Assembly (NCBI RefSeq): GCF_000744655.1
Contig: NZ_JQMJ01000004.1
Location: forward strand, 5,208,001 to 5,272,000
Direction: 5' to 3'
Source of the DNA: Streptacidiphilus rugosus AM-16
GTDB lineage: Bacteria > Actinomycetota > Actinomycetes > Streptomycetales > Streptomycetaceae
Length of the DNA: 64,000 bases
Below the pieces are notes generated by a model. The model worked only from the letters and a program-made list of their open reading frames with translations, searched no databases and was not told the origin of the DNA. The position numbers and the translations under genes are program-made. Positions 45,807 through 55,718 of this stretch are shown piece after piece (position 1 is the stretch's first letter; each line of letters begins with the position of its first letter).

Positions 45807-46379
45807 TCAGCGTTCGTAGACCCCGGTCAGTCGGCCCCGGCCGAGCACGGGCGAGCCGACCGAGGGCAGCAGCACGCGGGGCCTGGCCCGGTCCGGAGGG
45901 GTCGCGGTGACGTCCCCGCCCAGCGGGTGGGCCAGGGCGAACAGTTGGAAGACGTACCGGTGCGGCCCGTGCCCCTTGATCGGCCCGGGGCCGTGGTAGC
46001 CGCGTCCGAGGGTGGAGCGCAGCACGCGCACCCCGGCCGCGGGCCGTTTCGCGGCCAGCGCGCCGGGCTCCAGCCGGCCGATGTCCGGATCGACCAGGGC
46101 GACGCAGTGCACGGCGGGCTTGGCGATGGGGACGTCGACGTCCTCGACGACCAGCAGCAGCTGCGCGGTGCCGGCCGGCGGCGGCGTCCACGACAGCTGC
46201 GGCGAGACGTCGCCGCCGCCGACGCGCTTCGCGCAGTGCGGCAGCGCCATGGAGTCGCCGTCGCCGAACTCCACGCTGGTGAGCGAGAGCAGGTCGGGGC
46301 CCTGGAGATTGGGCAGGTTCCAGGCCAGGTGGGTCTCGCCCGCCCGGCGGTCGACCAGGAGTCGTCCGAGCAGCGTCAT
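45807..46379 (-). CDS. YbhB/YbcL-type phosphatidylethanolamine-binding (PEBP) family protein
   Basis: 190 residues. VSPQLSWTPPPAGTAQLLLV, EDVDVPIAKPAVHCVALVD and GPGPIKGHGPHRYVFQLFAL are the three conserved ligand-pocket blocks of bacterial PEBPs. The biochemical role is not known; some inhibit proteases. Its ATG overlaps the stop of the isochorismatase-family gene (ATGA), making it the last gene of the MarR-MFS-hydrolase operon. Confidence 0.9.
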   Translation of the reverse strand: MTLLGRLLVDRRAGETHLAWNLPNLQGPDLLSLTSVEFGDGDSMALPHCAKRVGGGDVSPQLSWTPPPAGTAQLLLVVEDVDVPIAKPAVHCVALVDPDIGRLEPGALAAKRPAAGVRVLRSTLGRGYHGPGPIKGHGPHRYVFQLFALAHPLGGDVTATPPDRARPRVLLPSVGSPVLGRGRLTGVYER

Positions 46380-46936
46380 CGGGTCGCCCGCGCCTTCTCG
46401 GCGACCTCGGCGGCGGTCGCGGTCTCCCCCAGCTTGGGGAAGATCCGCTCGATGCTGTGGCGGTGGCAGACGGGGTCGGGGTCGGCCATCGCGTCGGTGA
46501 CCAGCACGACGTGGTAGCCGAGGTCGCAGGCCGAGCGCGCGGTCGACTCGACGCCGGAGCTGGTGGAGATCCCGGTGAGGACGACCTGGGTGACGCCCAG
46601 GTCCCGCAGCAGGGTGTCGAGGCCGGTGTCGTGGAAGGCGCTGCGCCGCCGCTTGGTGATCAGGTGGTCGGTCGGCCGCACGTCGAGCTCCGCGACCAGC
46701 TCGGTCCAGTCGGCGGGCAGCTGCGCCCTGCCCGACCATCCCTTCTCGGTGCGTCCCGGCGCGACGCCGTCGACGTTGACCAGGACCACGGGTAGACCGT
46801 GCCGGCGGAACTCGGCGGCCAGCCGCGCGGACTCCTTGACCACGGCGGCCGCCTCCTCGCCGGCGGCGGGGACGATGCCCTTCTGAAGGTCGATCACGAC
46901 CAGCGCGGCCGTGGGATCGAGGACTGTCAGTGTCAC
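46376..46936 (-). CDS. Isochorismatase-family cysteine hydrolase
   Basis: 186 residues. The catalytic Asp is in ALVVIDLQKGIVP, the Lys in HLITKRRRSAFHDTGL, and the cis-peptide region before the nucleophile reads VLTGISTSSGVESTARSA. At the usual Cys position (G-x-x-T-x-x-C) the sequence has Ser-Ser-Gly, so the nucleophilic Cys is replaced, as in true isochorismatases rather than nicotinamidases. The substrate is unknown. GTG 46936 overlaps the stop of the MFS gene. Confidence 0.88.
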   Translation of the reverse strand: MTLTVLDPTAALVVIDLQKGIVPAAGEEAAAVVKESARLAAEFRRHGLPVVLVNVDGVAPGRTEKGWSGRAQLPADWTELVAELDVRPTDHLITKRRRSAFHDTGLDTLLRDLGVTQVVLTGISTSSGVESTARSACDLGYHVVLVTDAMADPDPVCHRHSIERIFPKLGETATAAEVAEKARATR

Positions 46937-48675
46937 GGTTGCTTCTCCAGTGAGTGGGGGGACGGCCGGTTCGCGCCCCGCTCCCCGCGGTCGGCTCGGC
47001 GCCGCGCCGCGAGGGAGGCCAGGGCGGCCAGCAGGGCGAGGGTGGCGCCGAAGGCGAACACGATCACCAGGCCGGAGTGGAAGGGGCCGGATATCAGGTG
47101 GGGGAAGAAGGCGGTGCCGGTCAGGGTCTGCCGCTGTGCCGCGGTCAGGTGGTCCAGCGCGCCGGTGGGTTGGAGCAGGTGCTGGACCGGGTTGACGCCG
47201 AGCTGGGCGGCGAACAGGGACGCGACCGGGGGCAGGCCGCCCACCTGGGCGGCCTGCCCGGGCGGAACCCCCTGCTGCTGCAGTCCGGCGGTGAGGGTGT
47301 GCGGAAGGCTGCCGGCCAGTCCGGCGATCATCAGGGAGAAGAAGACGCCGATGGAGACGGCGGTGCCCGAGTTCTGGAAGGTGGCCCGCATGCCCGAGGC
47401 GACGCCGCGCAGCCGGCTGGGCACGCTGCCCATCACGGAGGAGGAGTTCGGGGCCGCGAACATCCCGCTCGCGATCCCGTTGAGCGCGATCAGCACCGCG
47501 AAGACCCAGTAGCCGAAGTCGATCGGCAGCAGCATCAGACCGACGAAGCTGGCGCCGAACAGCAGCGCGCCGCCGGAGGCCAGGCCCCGGGAGCCGATCC
47601 GGTCCGACAGGTACCCGGACACCGGTCCCGCGGCGAGGAACCCGGCGGTCAACGGCAGCATGAAGATGCCGGCCCACAGCGGGGTGTCGCCGTAGTCGTA
47701 GCCGTGCAGCGGCAGCCAGATGCCCTGGAGCCAGATGATCAGCACGAACTGCATCCCGCCGCGGCCGATCGAGATGGCCAGGCCCGCCAGGTTGCCGAAG
47801 GTGAACTCCCGCAGCCGGAACAGCCCCAGCTGGATCATCGGCGAGGCGACCCGCGTCTCGATCAGCACGAACGCCGCCAGCAGCAGCAGTCCGCCGACGA
47901 TCAGCACGTCGACCGTCGGGTCGGTCCAGCCCATCGTGTGGCCGCCGTAGGGCTGCAGGCCGAAGGTGACGCCGACCAGGACCGCGCTCAGCCCCACCGC
48001 GTAGGTGATGTTGCCCCACCAGTCGATCCTGCCGCCGCCGCGGACGCCGGTGTCGCGCAGGGTGCGGTAGGCCCAGAGCGTGAAGAAGACGCCGACGGGC
48101 ACGTTGACCCAGAACACCGCCCTCCAGTCCCAGGCGACGAGCAGGCCGCCGGCGACCAGGCCGATGAACATCCCGGCCAGCCCGGCGACCTGGTTGATCC
48201 CCAGGGCGAAGCCGCGCTGCTCCTCGGGGAAGGCGTCGGTCAGGATCGCGGCCGAGTTGGCGGTGAGCATCGAACCGCCGACCGCCTGCACCACCCGCCA
48301 GCCGATCAGCCACAGGGCGCCGTGGCCGCCGTCGAAGGGGTCGAAGGAGAGCAGGACGGAGGCGAAGGTGAAGATCGCGAAGCCGGAGTTGTAGAGCCTG
48401 ACCCTGCCGTACATGTCGCCCAGCCGGCCGACGGTGACCACCAGCACGGCCTGGACCAGCCGATAGCCCATGATCATCCAGAGCAGGTAGGCGATGTTGC
48501 CGGGGGCGAGCGGGTCCAGGTGCACGCCGCGGAAGATGGCGGGCAGCGCGATGAGCACGATCGAGCCGTCGAGCGCCGACATGAAGACGGCGGCGGTGGT
48601 GTTGGTCAGCGCCGTCCACCGGTACCGGTCGCCGACCGCCGCCTCGGGGCCCTCCCCACTCCTTCGGCGCGTCAT
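46933..48675 (-). CDS. MFS drug exporter, DHA2 (14-helix) family
   Basis: 580 residues with about 14 hydrophobic helices. MSALDGSIVLIALPAI is the motif D1 region, LGDMYGRVRLYNSG motif A, and WRVVQAVGGSMLTANSAAIL and NQVAGLAGMFIGLVAGGLL the motif B and C regions. DHA2 transporters export drugs or metabolites using the proton gradient. It lies directly after a MarR gene (ATGA overlap), the usual layout for a ligand-induced efflux pump. Confidence 0.93.
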   Translation of the reverse strand: MTRRRSGEGPEAAVGDRYRWTALTNTTAAVFMSALDGSIVLIALPAIFRGVHLDPLAPGNIAYLLWMIMGYRLVQAVLVVTVGRLGDMYGRVRLYNSGFAIFTFASVLLSFDPFDGGHGALWLIGWRVVQAVGGSMLTANSAAILTDAFPEEQRGFALGINQVAGLAGMFIGLVAGGLLVAWDWRAVFWVNVPVGVFFTLWAYRTLRDTGVRGGGRIDWWGNITYAVGLSAVLVGVTFGLQPYGGHTMGWTDPTVDVLIVGGLLLLAAFVLIETRVASPMIQLGLFRLREFTFGNLAGLAISIGRGGMQFVLIIWLQGIWLPLHGYDYGDTPLWAGIFMLPLTAGFLAAGPVSGYLSDRIGSRGLASGGALLFGASFVGLMLLPIDFGYWVFAVLIALNGIASGMFAAPNSSSVMGSVPSRLRGVASGMRATFQNSGTAVSIGVFFSLMIAGLAGSLPHTLTAGLQQQGVPPGQAAQVGGLPPVASLFAAQLGVNPVQHLLQPTGALDHLTAAQRQTLTGTAFFPHLISGPFHSGLVIVFAFGATLALLAALASLAARRRADRGERGANRPSPHSLEKQP

Positions 48676-49112
48676 ATCTGCTGCGCGAGCCGCTCGAGCA
48701 GCGGCCCGGCCGCGGCGAGCTGCTCCAGCTCCGCCCGGGTGAAGCCGCCGTCGGCCATGGCGCGCGCGACGAGCTCGGCGCGCGCGTTGCGCTTGTCGTC
48801 CAGCGCCCTCCGCCCGGCCTCGGTCACCGTCAGCAGCGCGCGCCTGCGGTCGTCCGGGTCCGGCCGGCGTTCGACCAGCCCGCGGTCGCGGAGCCCGGCG
48901 AGCGTGGACCCCATCGCCTGGGCGGTGATCTGCACCTGCCTGGCCAGCTCCGAGGAGGTCGCGGGCCCCGAGCGGTCCAGCACCGAGAGCGCGGTCCGCT
49001 CGGGCATCGTCAGTCCGCCGTCCAGGGGCACCTGCCGCGCCCTTCGCACCAGCGCGCCGACACCCGCCAGCAGCGAGGCGGCGATCGCGCCGGGATCCTG
49101 ATCGTCATCCAT
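48672..49112 (-). CDS. MarR-family transcriptional regulator
   Basis: 146 residues. Winged helix: TALSVLDRSGPATSSELARQ, QAMGSTLAGLRDRGLVERRP, and the wing DPDDRRRALLTVTEAGRR. It probably represses its own operon (MFS exporter, isochorismatase-like hydrolase, PEBP) until a phenolic or other ligand binds. A partly AT-rich dyad region directly precedes ATG 49112. No clear ribosome site is present, so the mRNA may be leaderless. Confidence 0.92.
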   Translation of the reverse strand: MDDDQDPGAIAASLLAGVGALVRRARQVPLDGGLTMPERTALSVLDRSGPATSSELARQVQITAQAMGSTLAGLRDRGLVERRPDPDDRRRALLTVTEAGRRALDDKRNARAELVARAMADGGFTRAELEQLAAAGPLLERLAQQI

Positions 49113-49115
49113 ATA

Positions 49116-49156
49116 CTAAGGCTAGCTTATCAATCTGCTTTATCAACCAGCCTTAG
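49116..49156. promoter_or_regulatory. Operator/promoter region of the MarR operon
   Basis: CTAAGGCT (49116-49123) and AGCCTTAG (49149-49156) are perfect inverted arms. Between them lie direct copies of CTTATCAA and CTTTATCAA (TTGATAAG on the minus strand). This is one of the few AT-rich patches in the window and lies directly before the MarR start, as expected of an autoregulatory site. Confidence 0.55.
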
Positions 49157-49318
49157 CTGTTTCCGCCGTCGTTTCCCCAGCGCCCGGCAAAGGGCATCCC
49201 AAGATCACCCCGGCGCCCGTACAGAACGCGTCAAGATCGCGACGGGCGCCCGCCCACCGGTGTCCAATGTCCTCTGCGGCGGCCCGCGTGGGCGTCGACA
49301 CAGCAGACCGGGGGAACC

Positions 49319-49675
49319 GTGGCACAGCTTCTGATCGAAGAGAACTTCGAGCACCTCGACGGCCAGGACGTCGAGGATCTCATCGAGGCCTTCCAGGCCC
49401 TCGGCCTGCGCGCCGAGCCCACCCAGCCGCGCACGGCGCCGCAGCGCCGCGGCTGGGTGCTGGTCCTGCACTGGCTCAGGGAGGGGGAGGAGGCCAGGAT
49501 CACCGACGCGTCCCTCTGCGCCTCGGTCGTGGACGTCGTCCGCAGCACCCTGACCGCCGCCCACCCGACCGGCCTCGGCGGCACCTGCGTCCGCGGACGC
49601 ACCCTCCCGCTCCGCATCGAGGTCCGCGCCCGCGACGGCGCCCTCCTCACCTCGCTCGCGATGCCCGCCCGCTGA
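49319..49675 (+). CDS. Hypothetical protein, 118 aa
   Basis: 118 residues from GTG 49319, with a G-rich ribosome-site candidate (CGGGGGAA) just upstream. The N-terminal half is acidic (EENFEHLDGQDVEDLIEAFQ), followed by a basic linker and a hydrophobic/charged C-terminal part (GWVLVLHWLREGEEARITDA). No signal peptide or membrane helix, and I do not recognise a family. GC bias and codon use look like a real gene. It stands between the MarR gene and the multicopper oxidase gene. Confidence 0.6.
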   Translation: MAQLLIEENFEHLDGQDVEDLIEAFQALGLRAEPTQPRTAPQRRGWVLVLHWLREGEEARITDASLCASVVDVVRSTLTAAHPTGLGGTCVRGRTLPLRIEVRARDGALLTSLAMPAR

Positions 49676-49745
49676 GAAGCCGACGCCGGGCCGACGTCAG
49701 GTCAGGTGACGTCGGTCCGGCGGGCTGTCCGGCTCCTGCGGGGGA

Positions 49746-51753
49746 TCAGGGCTGGACGTCGAGGGGGCGCATCATCTCGTTGTCCTCGTGGTCGAGGATG
49801 TGGCAGTGGTAGACGTAGCGGCCCGGCAGGTCGAAGCGGGCCTTGAGGCGGGTGCGTTCGCCCGGGTAGGCGATGACGGTGTCCTTGAAGCCCGTCTCCC
49901 AGGGCTCGGGTCCGCGCACGGTCCCGTCGGCGGCGGTGCGGCTGACCACCTGGAACTGGGTCTGGTGGAGGTGGATAGGGTGCCCGTCCTCGGTCAGGTT
50001 GACCAGGTCCCACTCCCCCACCGCGCCCGCGATCGGCTTGACCGTCACCGGGTCGTCCCACATCTCCATCGCCCCGGTGCCGTCCGGGTTGAGGGAGCCG
50101 AGCGCGCCGACGATCGGGGCGCCGGGGAAGCTGGAGGAGTCCGCCTCGTTGAGCGAGACGGTGAAGGACTGCCGCGCCGGGCCGAGCCCGGCGACCCTGG
50201 GCAGGTACAACTGGGCGGGCGGGACGGACGGGTCGTGCGCCGGGCCGTGGTCCACCACGATCTTCATGACCTGGCCGCTGGTCCAGTGGTCGGCGGCGAC
50301 GAAGTCCGTGTCGGGGACGCCCCCGTGGTACGGGACGTCGGGGCCCTCGTTGACGACGTAGAAGGTCGTGCCCGCCGGCACCTTGCTGAAGTCGAGGATC
50401 AGGTCGGCCCGCTCCGCCGGGGCGACCAGCACCTGGTCGAGCTCGACGGCCCTGGGCAGGAAGCCGCCGTCGCTGCCGATCTGCCAGATCGGCAGCGCAG
50501 CGGTCGCCGGTCGCTTCGCCAGCGGGTCGGCGACGATCTTGAGCACCAGGGTGCGGGCGTTGCAGGAGTTGAGCAGGCGCAGCCGGTAGCGCTTGCGCGA
50601 GGCGTGCCAGACCGGCCAGGCGGAGCCGTTGACCAGCATGGTGTTGCCGAAGGACTCCGGGTTCCAGTACGGCGGCACGTCGCTGGCGGGCAGCCAGGGC
50701 CCGCCGGGCGTGGTGTCACCGAAGAAGGTTCGGCTGTCGGGGAAGAACAGGCTGCCGTCGGTGTTGAAGCAGCGGTCCTGGACCACCATCGGGATCTCGG
50801 CGTCGCCGGAGGGCAGCACGCCGTGCGGCAGGTCGGTCGGGCCGCCGCGCAGCAGGTACATCCCGGCCAGACCCGCCTGGACGTTGAGGCGGGTCATGCC
50901 GAGGACGTGGTCGTGGTACCAGAGCGCCGCCGCCCGCTGGTCGTTGCTGTACCGGTAGACCGAGGAGCCCGGTCGCCAGGCGACCCCGTAGCGGGCCTCG
51001 GACTCGAGCCCGTAGCGGTCGTACCAGCTGCCGGTGGTGGCGTAGTGGGCCGGGATGCCGACGGCGTCGGGAAGGGTCCAGGCCTCGGGGTAGCCGTCGC
51101 TCTCCTGGGTGACGTGCGCGCCGTGCAGATGGGTCACCAGCGGCACCGGGCCGGTGTACGGCGCGGGGGTGGAGGTGAAGGTCGGCCGGCTGTCCCGGCC
51201 GTGGACGCCGCCGCCGGGGTTGGCCCAGTGCAGGCTGGGGTCCACCGTGAACAGGTGCGGCAGCGGGCGCCGGTGGGCGTCCACCAGCTCGTTGGTCCAG
51301 GTCACCCGGACGGGGCGGCCGACCCGGGCCTCGATGGTGTGGGCGGGGCGTGCAGGGTGCCGGGCGCACCGGCGGCCCGTAGCCCCACAGCGTGGTGCGC
51401 GGGTAGCCGTGCGGCAGGACCTGCTGGGTGAACTGCCGGGCGGTGATCTCGTAGACGTCGACGTCGCCGTGGCCGGAGCGGTTGCGGGACGGCATGACGG
51501 GCAGGCGCACCAGCTCCGTCCGGTACTTGGGCACCGAGACCGGGTCGAGCGAGCCGCCCGGCAGCGGGTTGGGACCCGGCGTCGCGGCGACCAGTCCGGG
51601 GGCCCGGCGGTCGGCCCCGTGGCCGACCGAGGCCGCGCCGGTCGCACCCACGGCGACCACGGCCCCGCCCGCGGCGGCGGCACGGAACAGCGTGCGGCGC
51701 GCGACGGACGTTCTCAGCCCGTCCCCGCCGGAGGCGGAGATTGACTCAGTCAT
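49746..51753 (-). pseudogene. Tat-exported multicopper oxidase with an internal frameshift
   Basis: Reading from ATG 51753 (GGAG 7 nt upstream), a Tat signal (ARRTLFRAAAAGGAVVAVGA) leads into TTLWGYGPP. Within about 51345-51385 the frame must shift by one base to reach THTIEA-type sequence (AHTIEARVGRPVRVTWTNEL). The rest is intact: LVTHLHGAHV, LWYHDHVLGMTRLN, HPIHLHQTQFQ and YHCHILDHEDNEMM carry the copper ligands of a three-domain laccase/bilirubin oxidase/phenoxazinone synthase-like enzyme. The protein would be about 668 residues if repaired. This is either a single-base loss of function or a sequencing error in a GC-rich run. Confidence 0.85.
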
Positions 51754-52019
51754 GACAACACTCCATTCGTCACGTTCCCCGGGCGTGGACGAGTCGACGG
51801 ACGTGCGCGGGCATGCGACCGCGGACGAGTCGTCGTGTGAGAGTTCCCCCGGTGCTGAGATGACCGAGCAGCGGGCCGGCGAGCCTGACCTGCCACCACG
51901 GCAAGTGACCCCACATGAGGATCACGTCTGGACTCTAGCGGCTGGGGCGTGCGCCCAGAAGCGGTATCAGGGAGATTTTTCTGGGTTCGCTCTGAACGGG
52001 CGCCCCAGCACGCACGACA

Positions 52020-52055
52020 GCCCCGCCCGCCCCCGGAGTCCGGGGCGGGCGGGGC
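52020..52055 (-). terminator. Terminator after the FtsX-like permease gene
   Basis: GCCCCGCCCGCCCC (52020-52033) and its exact complement (52042-52055) flank an 8-nt loop, 19 nt past the permease stop. In the rest of the 320-nt interval 51754-52073 I see no gene or repeat; it should contain the multicopper oxidase promoter. Confidence 0.8.
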
Positions 52056-52073
52056 CGAAGAGCCGACGGCCGG

Positions 52074-54641
52074 TCAGTCCGTGGCGATCGCCCGCAGGAC
52101 GTTCATCCTGGCCGCGCGGAAGGCCGGGAAGAGCGCCGCCACCAGGCCCACGACCGCCGAGCCGAGGAAGACGACGCCGATCGTCGTCCACGGGATGCTG
52201 AGCACCCCGAGCCCGACCAGGCTCAGCAGCCGCTGGGCCGCGATGCCCCAGCCCAGGCCCAGGCCGACGCCCAGGACCGCGCCGAACAGGGCGATCACGA
52301 CCGACTCCAGCCTGACCATCCGGCGCAGCTGACGCCGCGACATCCCGATGGCCCGCATCAGCCCGATCTCCCTGGTGCGCTCCACCACCGACAGGGCCAG
52401 CGTGTTCACCACGCCCAGCACCGCCACCACGATGGCCAGCGCCAGCAGTGCGTAGATCATGTTGAGCAGCTGGTCGAGCTGCTGCTGGATCATGTCCTTG
52501 TATCCGGCCTGGTCCCGGACCTTGACCTGCGGGTACTCCGCCGTGGCGGCCTGCAGCGCCGCCGACGCCTCGGCCTGCTGACCCGGCTTGGCCGCCGCGA
52601 ACATCATGTCGTCCAGCGGGAACCGGTCCGCGGGCAGGTACTTCCGCGCCTCGGCGATGTTCATGTACATCGCGCCGCGGTCGAAGACGGTGTCGTCCGA
52701 GGTGATCGCGTCGACGGTGAGCCGCGCCGTGCCGCCGCCGACGAAGGCGACGGAGAGCTTGTCGCCGAGAGCGACCTTGTGGTCCTTGGCCCAGCCCTCG
52801 GGAACCGACATCGCGCCGGGCCCGTAGGCGTCGATCAGCTTGCCCTGCACGGTCTTGGCCTGCAGGTCGTCGGTGTAGGAGGGGCTGGCCGCGCCGATCT
52901 CGGTGGCGTCCTTCGTGCCGTTGGGCGCGGTGACGGTCACCTGGACGTCGGTGCGGTCGGTGACGTGCGCCAGGTGGTCCGCGGCGCGGATCGCCGCGGA
53001 CGCGGCGGGGCTGATCGGCAGGCCGTTGCCGGACTGGATGATGAAGTCCGCGCCCACGGACCGGTCCATCTGACGGGTCGCCGAGGCGACCATCGAGTCG
53101 CCGACCACCGACAGCCCCGCCACCAGCGCGAGCCCGATCATCAGCGCGGCGGCGGTCGCGCCGGTGCGGCGCGGGTTGCGCAGCGCGTTGCGCTCGGCCA
53201 GCCGGCCCACCGGGCCGAACCAGCGCAGCGTGACCGCGCCGAGGACCCTGATGACCAGGCCCGCGAGCAGCGGGCCGACCACCACGAAACCGACCAGCGA
53301 CAGCACCACGCCCAGGGCCAGCAGCCCCGACCCGGCCGAGGCGCCGGACGAGCCCGCCGCCAGTGCCAGCGCGGCGCCGCCGGCCGCCGTGAGCAGTACG
53401 CCGAGGGTCGCCCTGATCCGCCCGGCCCTGGCGTCGGCCGGCGTGCCGGCGTCGCGCATCGCGGCCATCGGCGAGATCGCACCGGCGCGGCGGGCGGGCA
53501 GCATCGCGGAGACGACGGTCACCAGCACGCCCAGGGTCAGGCCGACGATCGGCGTGGCCGCCTTGATCGTCAGATCGGCGGTGTTCAGGTGCATCCCCAT
53601 GGCGCCCATGATCTTGATCAGGCCGACCGCGAGGCCGATGCCCGCGCCGATCCCGGCTACCGAGCCGACCACCCCGAGCAGCACCGCCTCCACCAGCAGC
53701 GAGCGGTTGACCTGGCGCCGGCTCGCGCCGATCGCCCGCATCAGGCCGATCTCGCGGGTCCGCTGGGCGACCAGCATGGAGAAAGTGTTGACGATCAGGA
53801 AGACGCCGACCAGCACGGCGATCCCGGCGAAGCCGAGCAGCACGTACTTCATCGGGTTCAGGAAGGAGCCGATGTCCTTCTGGCCCTGGGCCTTCTCCTC
53901 GGCGGCGGTCTGCACCTGATAGGTCCCCGCGCCCACGGCCGCCTCGACCCGCGCCTTCAGCTGGTCGTCGCCGACACCCTTGGCGGCGGTGAGCGCGTAG
54001 TCGGTGTAGGCGTCGGTGGAGCCGAGGAGTTCGCGCTGGGCGGCGCCGGTCTGCAGATAGACCAGCGTGGCCCCCGGATTGGTCGTCCTGAAGGTCGCGA
54101 TGCCGGCGACGCGGACCGTGACGTCGCCGCGGGCGGAGATGATCCGCAGGCTGTCGCCGATGCCCAGATGGTGCTTGGCGGCGCTGTCGGCGTCGAGCAC
54201 GGCCTGGTCCGGCTGGAGCGGGACGTGTCCCGAGGTGATGCCGACGGTCCTGGTCTGGGTGGGGTTCCAGTTGGAGACGATGGTCGGCGCGCCGGTGCTG
54301 GAGCCGATGTCCTGGTTCCGGCTGTCGGCGACGGTCACCTGCTGGCTGGTGACCTCGGGCACGACCGCCGCGACGCCCGGCACCCGGGCCAGTCGGCCCT
54401 GCAGTGAGGCGGGGAGGGTGTCCGGCGTCCCGGTCTGCTGGGCGTGGTCGACCTTCTTCGGCTGCACCGTGACGTCGGAGTAGGTCGACGCGAAGAGCCG
54501 GTCGAAGGTCGCGTTCATGGTGTCGGTGAAGACGAGGGTGCCGCAGACGAAGGCCACCGAGAGCAGCACGGCGACGGCGGAGAGGGCCATCCGGCCCTTG
54601 TGGGCCAGGAAGTTGCGCAGGGAGGTCCGCAGCACGGTCAT
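52074..54641 (-). CDS. MacB/FtsX-type ABC transporter permease
   Basis: 855 residues with two FtsX domains. The first helix is near residue 20, an extracytoplasmic domain follows, and the helix bundles contain NTFSMLVAQRTREIGLMRAI, GASRRQVNRSLLVEAVLLG and, in the second half, NTLALSVVERTREIGLMRAI, GMSRRQLRRMVRLESVVIAL. Partner of the ATPase encoded directly upstream (ATGA overlap). Such systems export lipoproteins, peptides or antibiotics, or act mechanically on envelope enzymes. The duplicated motif shows the two halves are homologous. Confidence 0.93.
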   Translation of the reverse strand: MTVLRTSLRNFLAHKGRMALSAVAVLLSVAFVCGTLVFTDTMNATFDRLFASTYSDVTVQPKKVDHAQQTGTPDTLPASLQGRLARVPGVAAVVPEVTSQQVTVADSRNQDIGSSTGAPTIVSNWNPTQTRTVGITSGHVPLQPDQAVLDADSAAKHHLGIGDSLRIISARGDVTVRVAGIATFRTTNPGATLVYLQTGAAQRELLGSTDAYTDYALTAAKGVGDDQLKARVEAAVGAGTYQVQTAAEEKAQGQKDIGSFLNPMKYVLLGFAGIAVLVGVFLIVNTFSMLVAQRTREIGLMRAIGASRRQVNRSLLVEAVLLGVVGSVAGIGAGIGLAVGLIKIMGAMGMHLNTADLTIKAATPIVGLTLGVLVTVVSAMLPARRAGAISPMAAMRDAGTPADARAGRIRATLGVLLTAAGGAALALAAGSSGASAGSGLLALGVVLSLVGFVVVGPLLAGLVIRVLGAVTLRWFGPVGRLAERNALRNPRRTGATAAALMIGLALVAGLSVVGDSMVASATRQMDRSVGADFIIQSGNGLPISPAASAAIRAADHLAHVTDRTDVQVTVTAPNGTKDATEIGAASPSYTDDLQAKTVQGKLIDAYGPGAMSVPEGWAKDHKVALGDKLSVAFVGGGTARLTVDAITSDDTVFDRGAMYMNIAEARKYLPADRFPLDDMMFAAAKPGQQAEASAALQAATAEYPQVKVRDQAGYKDMIQQQLDQLLNMIYALLALAIVVAVLGVVNTLALSVVERTREIGLMRAIGMSRRQLRRMVRLESVVIALFGAVLGVGLGLGWGIAAQRLLSLVGLGVLSIPWTTIGVVFLGSAVVGLVAALFPAFRAARMNVLRAIATD

Positions 54642-55426
54642 GACGTCCGGCCCCGGGAGTCGAAGGACTTCATCTTCTCCAGCACGGCGTCCGCGGAGGG
54701 CGCGATCATCTCGTCGACGATCCTGCCGTCGGCGAGGTAGAGCACCCGGTCCGCGTAGGAGGCGGCGACCGGATCGTGCGTCACCATGACGATGGTCTGG
54801 CCGAGTTCGTCGACGGACCGGCGCAGGAAGCCGAGGATCTCCGCCCCGGCGCGGGAGTCGAGGTTGCCGGTCGGCTCGTCACCGAAGATGATCTCGGGCC
54901 GGGCGGCGAGGGCCCTGGCCACGGCGACCCGCTGCTGCTGACCGCCGGAGAGCTGGGCGGGCCGGTGCTTGAGCCGTCCGGCCAGGCCCACCGTCTCCAC
55001 CACCCGCTCCAGCCAGTCCCGGTCGGGGGTGCGGCCGGCGATGTCCATCGGCAGGGTGATGTTCTCCAGCGCGTTCAGCGTGGGCAGCAGGTTGAACGCC
55101 TGGAAGACGAAGCCGATGCTGTCCCGGCGCAGCCGGGTGAGCTTGCGGTCGCCCAGCTTGGTGATCTCCGTGTCGCCGACCCAGATCTGGCCGCCGGTGG
55201 CGGTGTCGAGTCCGGCGAGGCAGTGCATCAGCGTGGACTTGCCGGAGCCCGAGGGCCCCATGATCGCGGTGAACCTGCCGCGCGGCATGTCGACGTCCAC
55301 CGCGTCCAGCGCGACGACGCGGGTCTCGCCGCTTCCATAGGCCTTGGTCAGCGCCCGCGCGCGGGCGGCGACAGCCGTGCGTTCTCCGTTGCCCCGGATC
55401 CGGGGGCTCGATACGGACGTGGTCAC
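54638..55426 (-). CDS. MacB/LolD-type ABC transporter ATPase
   Basis: 262 residues from GTG 55426 (AGGAGA 5 nt upstream). Walker A GPSGSGKSTLMHCLAGL, Q-loop FVFQAFNLLPTLNALENITL, signature LSGGQQQRVAVARALA, Walker B IIFGDEPTGNLDS and switch VTHDP. The FQ.FNLLP...NV/ITLP pattern assigns it to the MacB/LolD/FtsE branch. It energises the adjacent FtsX-type permease. The operon has just these two genes and faces a divergent secreted amidase-like gene. Confidence 0.95.
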   Translation of the reverse strand: MTTSVSSPRIRGNGERTAVAARARALTKAYGSGETRVVALDAVDVDMPRGRFTAIMGPSGSGKSTLMHCLAGLDTATGGQIWVGDTEITKLGDRKLTRLRRDSIGFVFQAFNLLPTLNALENITLPMDIAGRTPDRDWLERVVETVGLAGRLKHRPAQLSGGQQQRVAVARALAARPEIIFGDEPTGNLDSRAGAEILGFLRRSVDELGQTIVMVTHDPVAASYADRVLYLADGRIVDEMIAPSADAVLEKMKSFDSRGRTS

Positions 55427-55718
55427 TGACGTCTCCTGAATACTCGGCACGGGCGGTGCGTCCTTGTGTCTCAAGGCTCCTGGACCGCCCACCCGTGCCG
55501 CGATGGTGCAGGTGTCCGTCCGGGGGTGGTGCTAGCCCCACCCAGGCAGCCCGCGTACGGCCGAAGATTCACAAGTGAGGGATGTCATTCCTGCAACGGG
55601 CACCCCCGCTCGGGGAGTCTCCGAGGTGGGGCTGCACCACCGATCTCGTTCCGTCACAGCCGACACCACGTCAGCCCCGGTCGGCGGTACGGAACCCAGC
55701 ACGTGACAGGGACTGACC

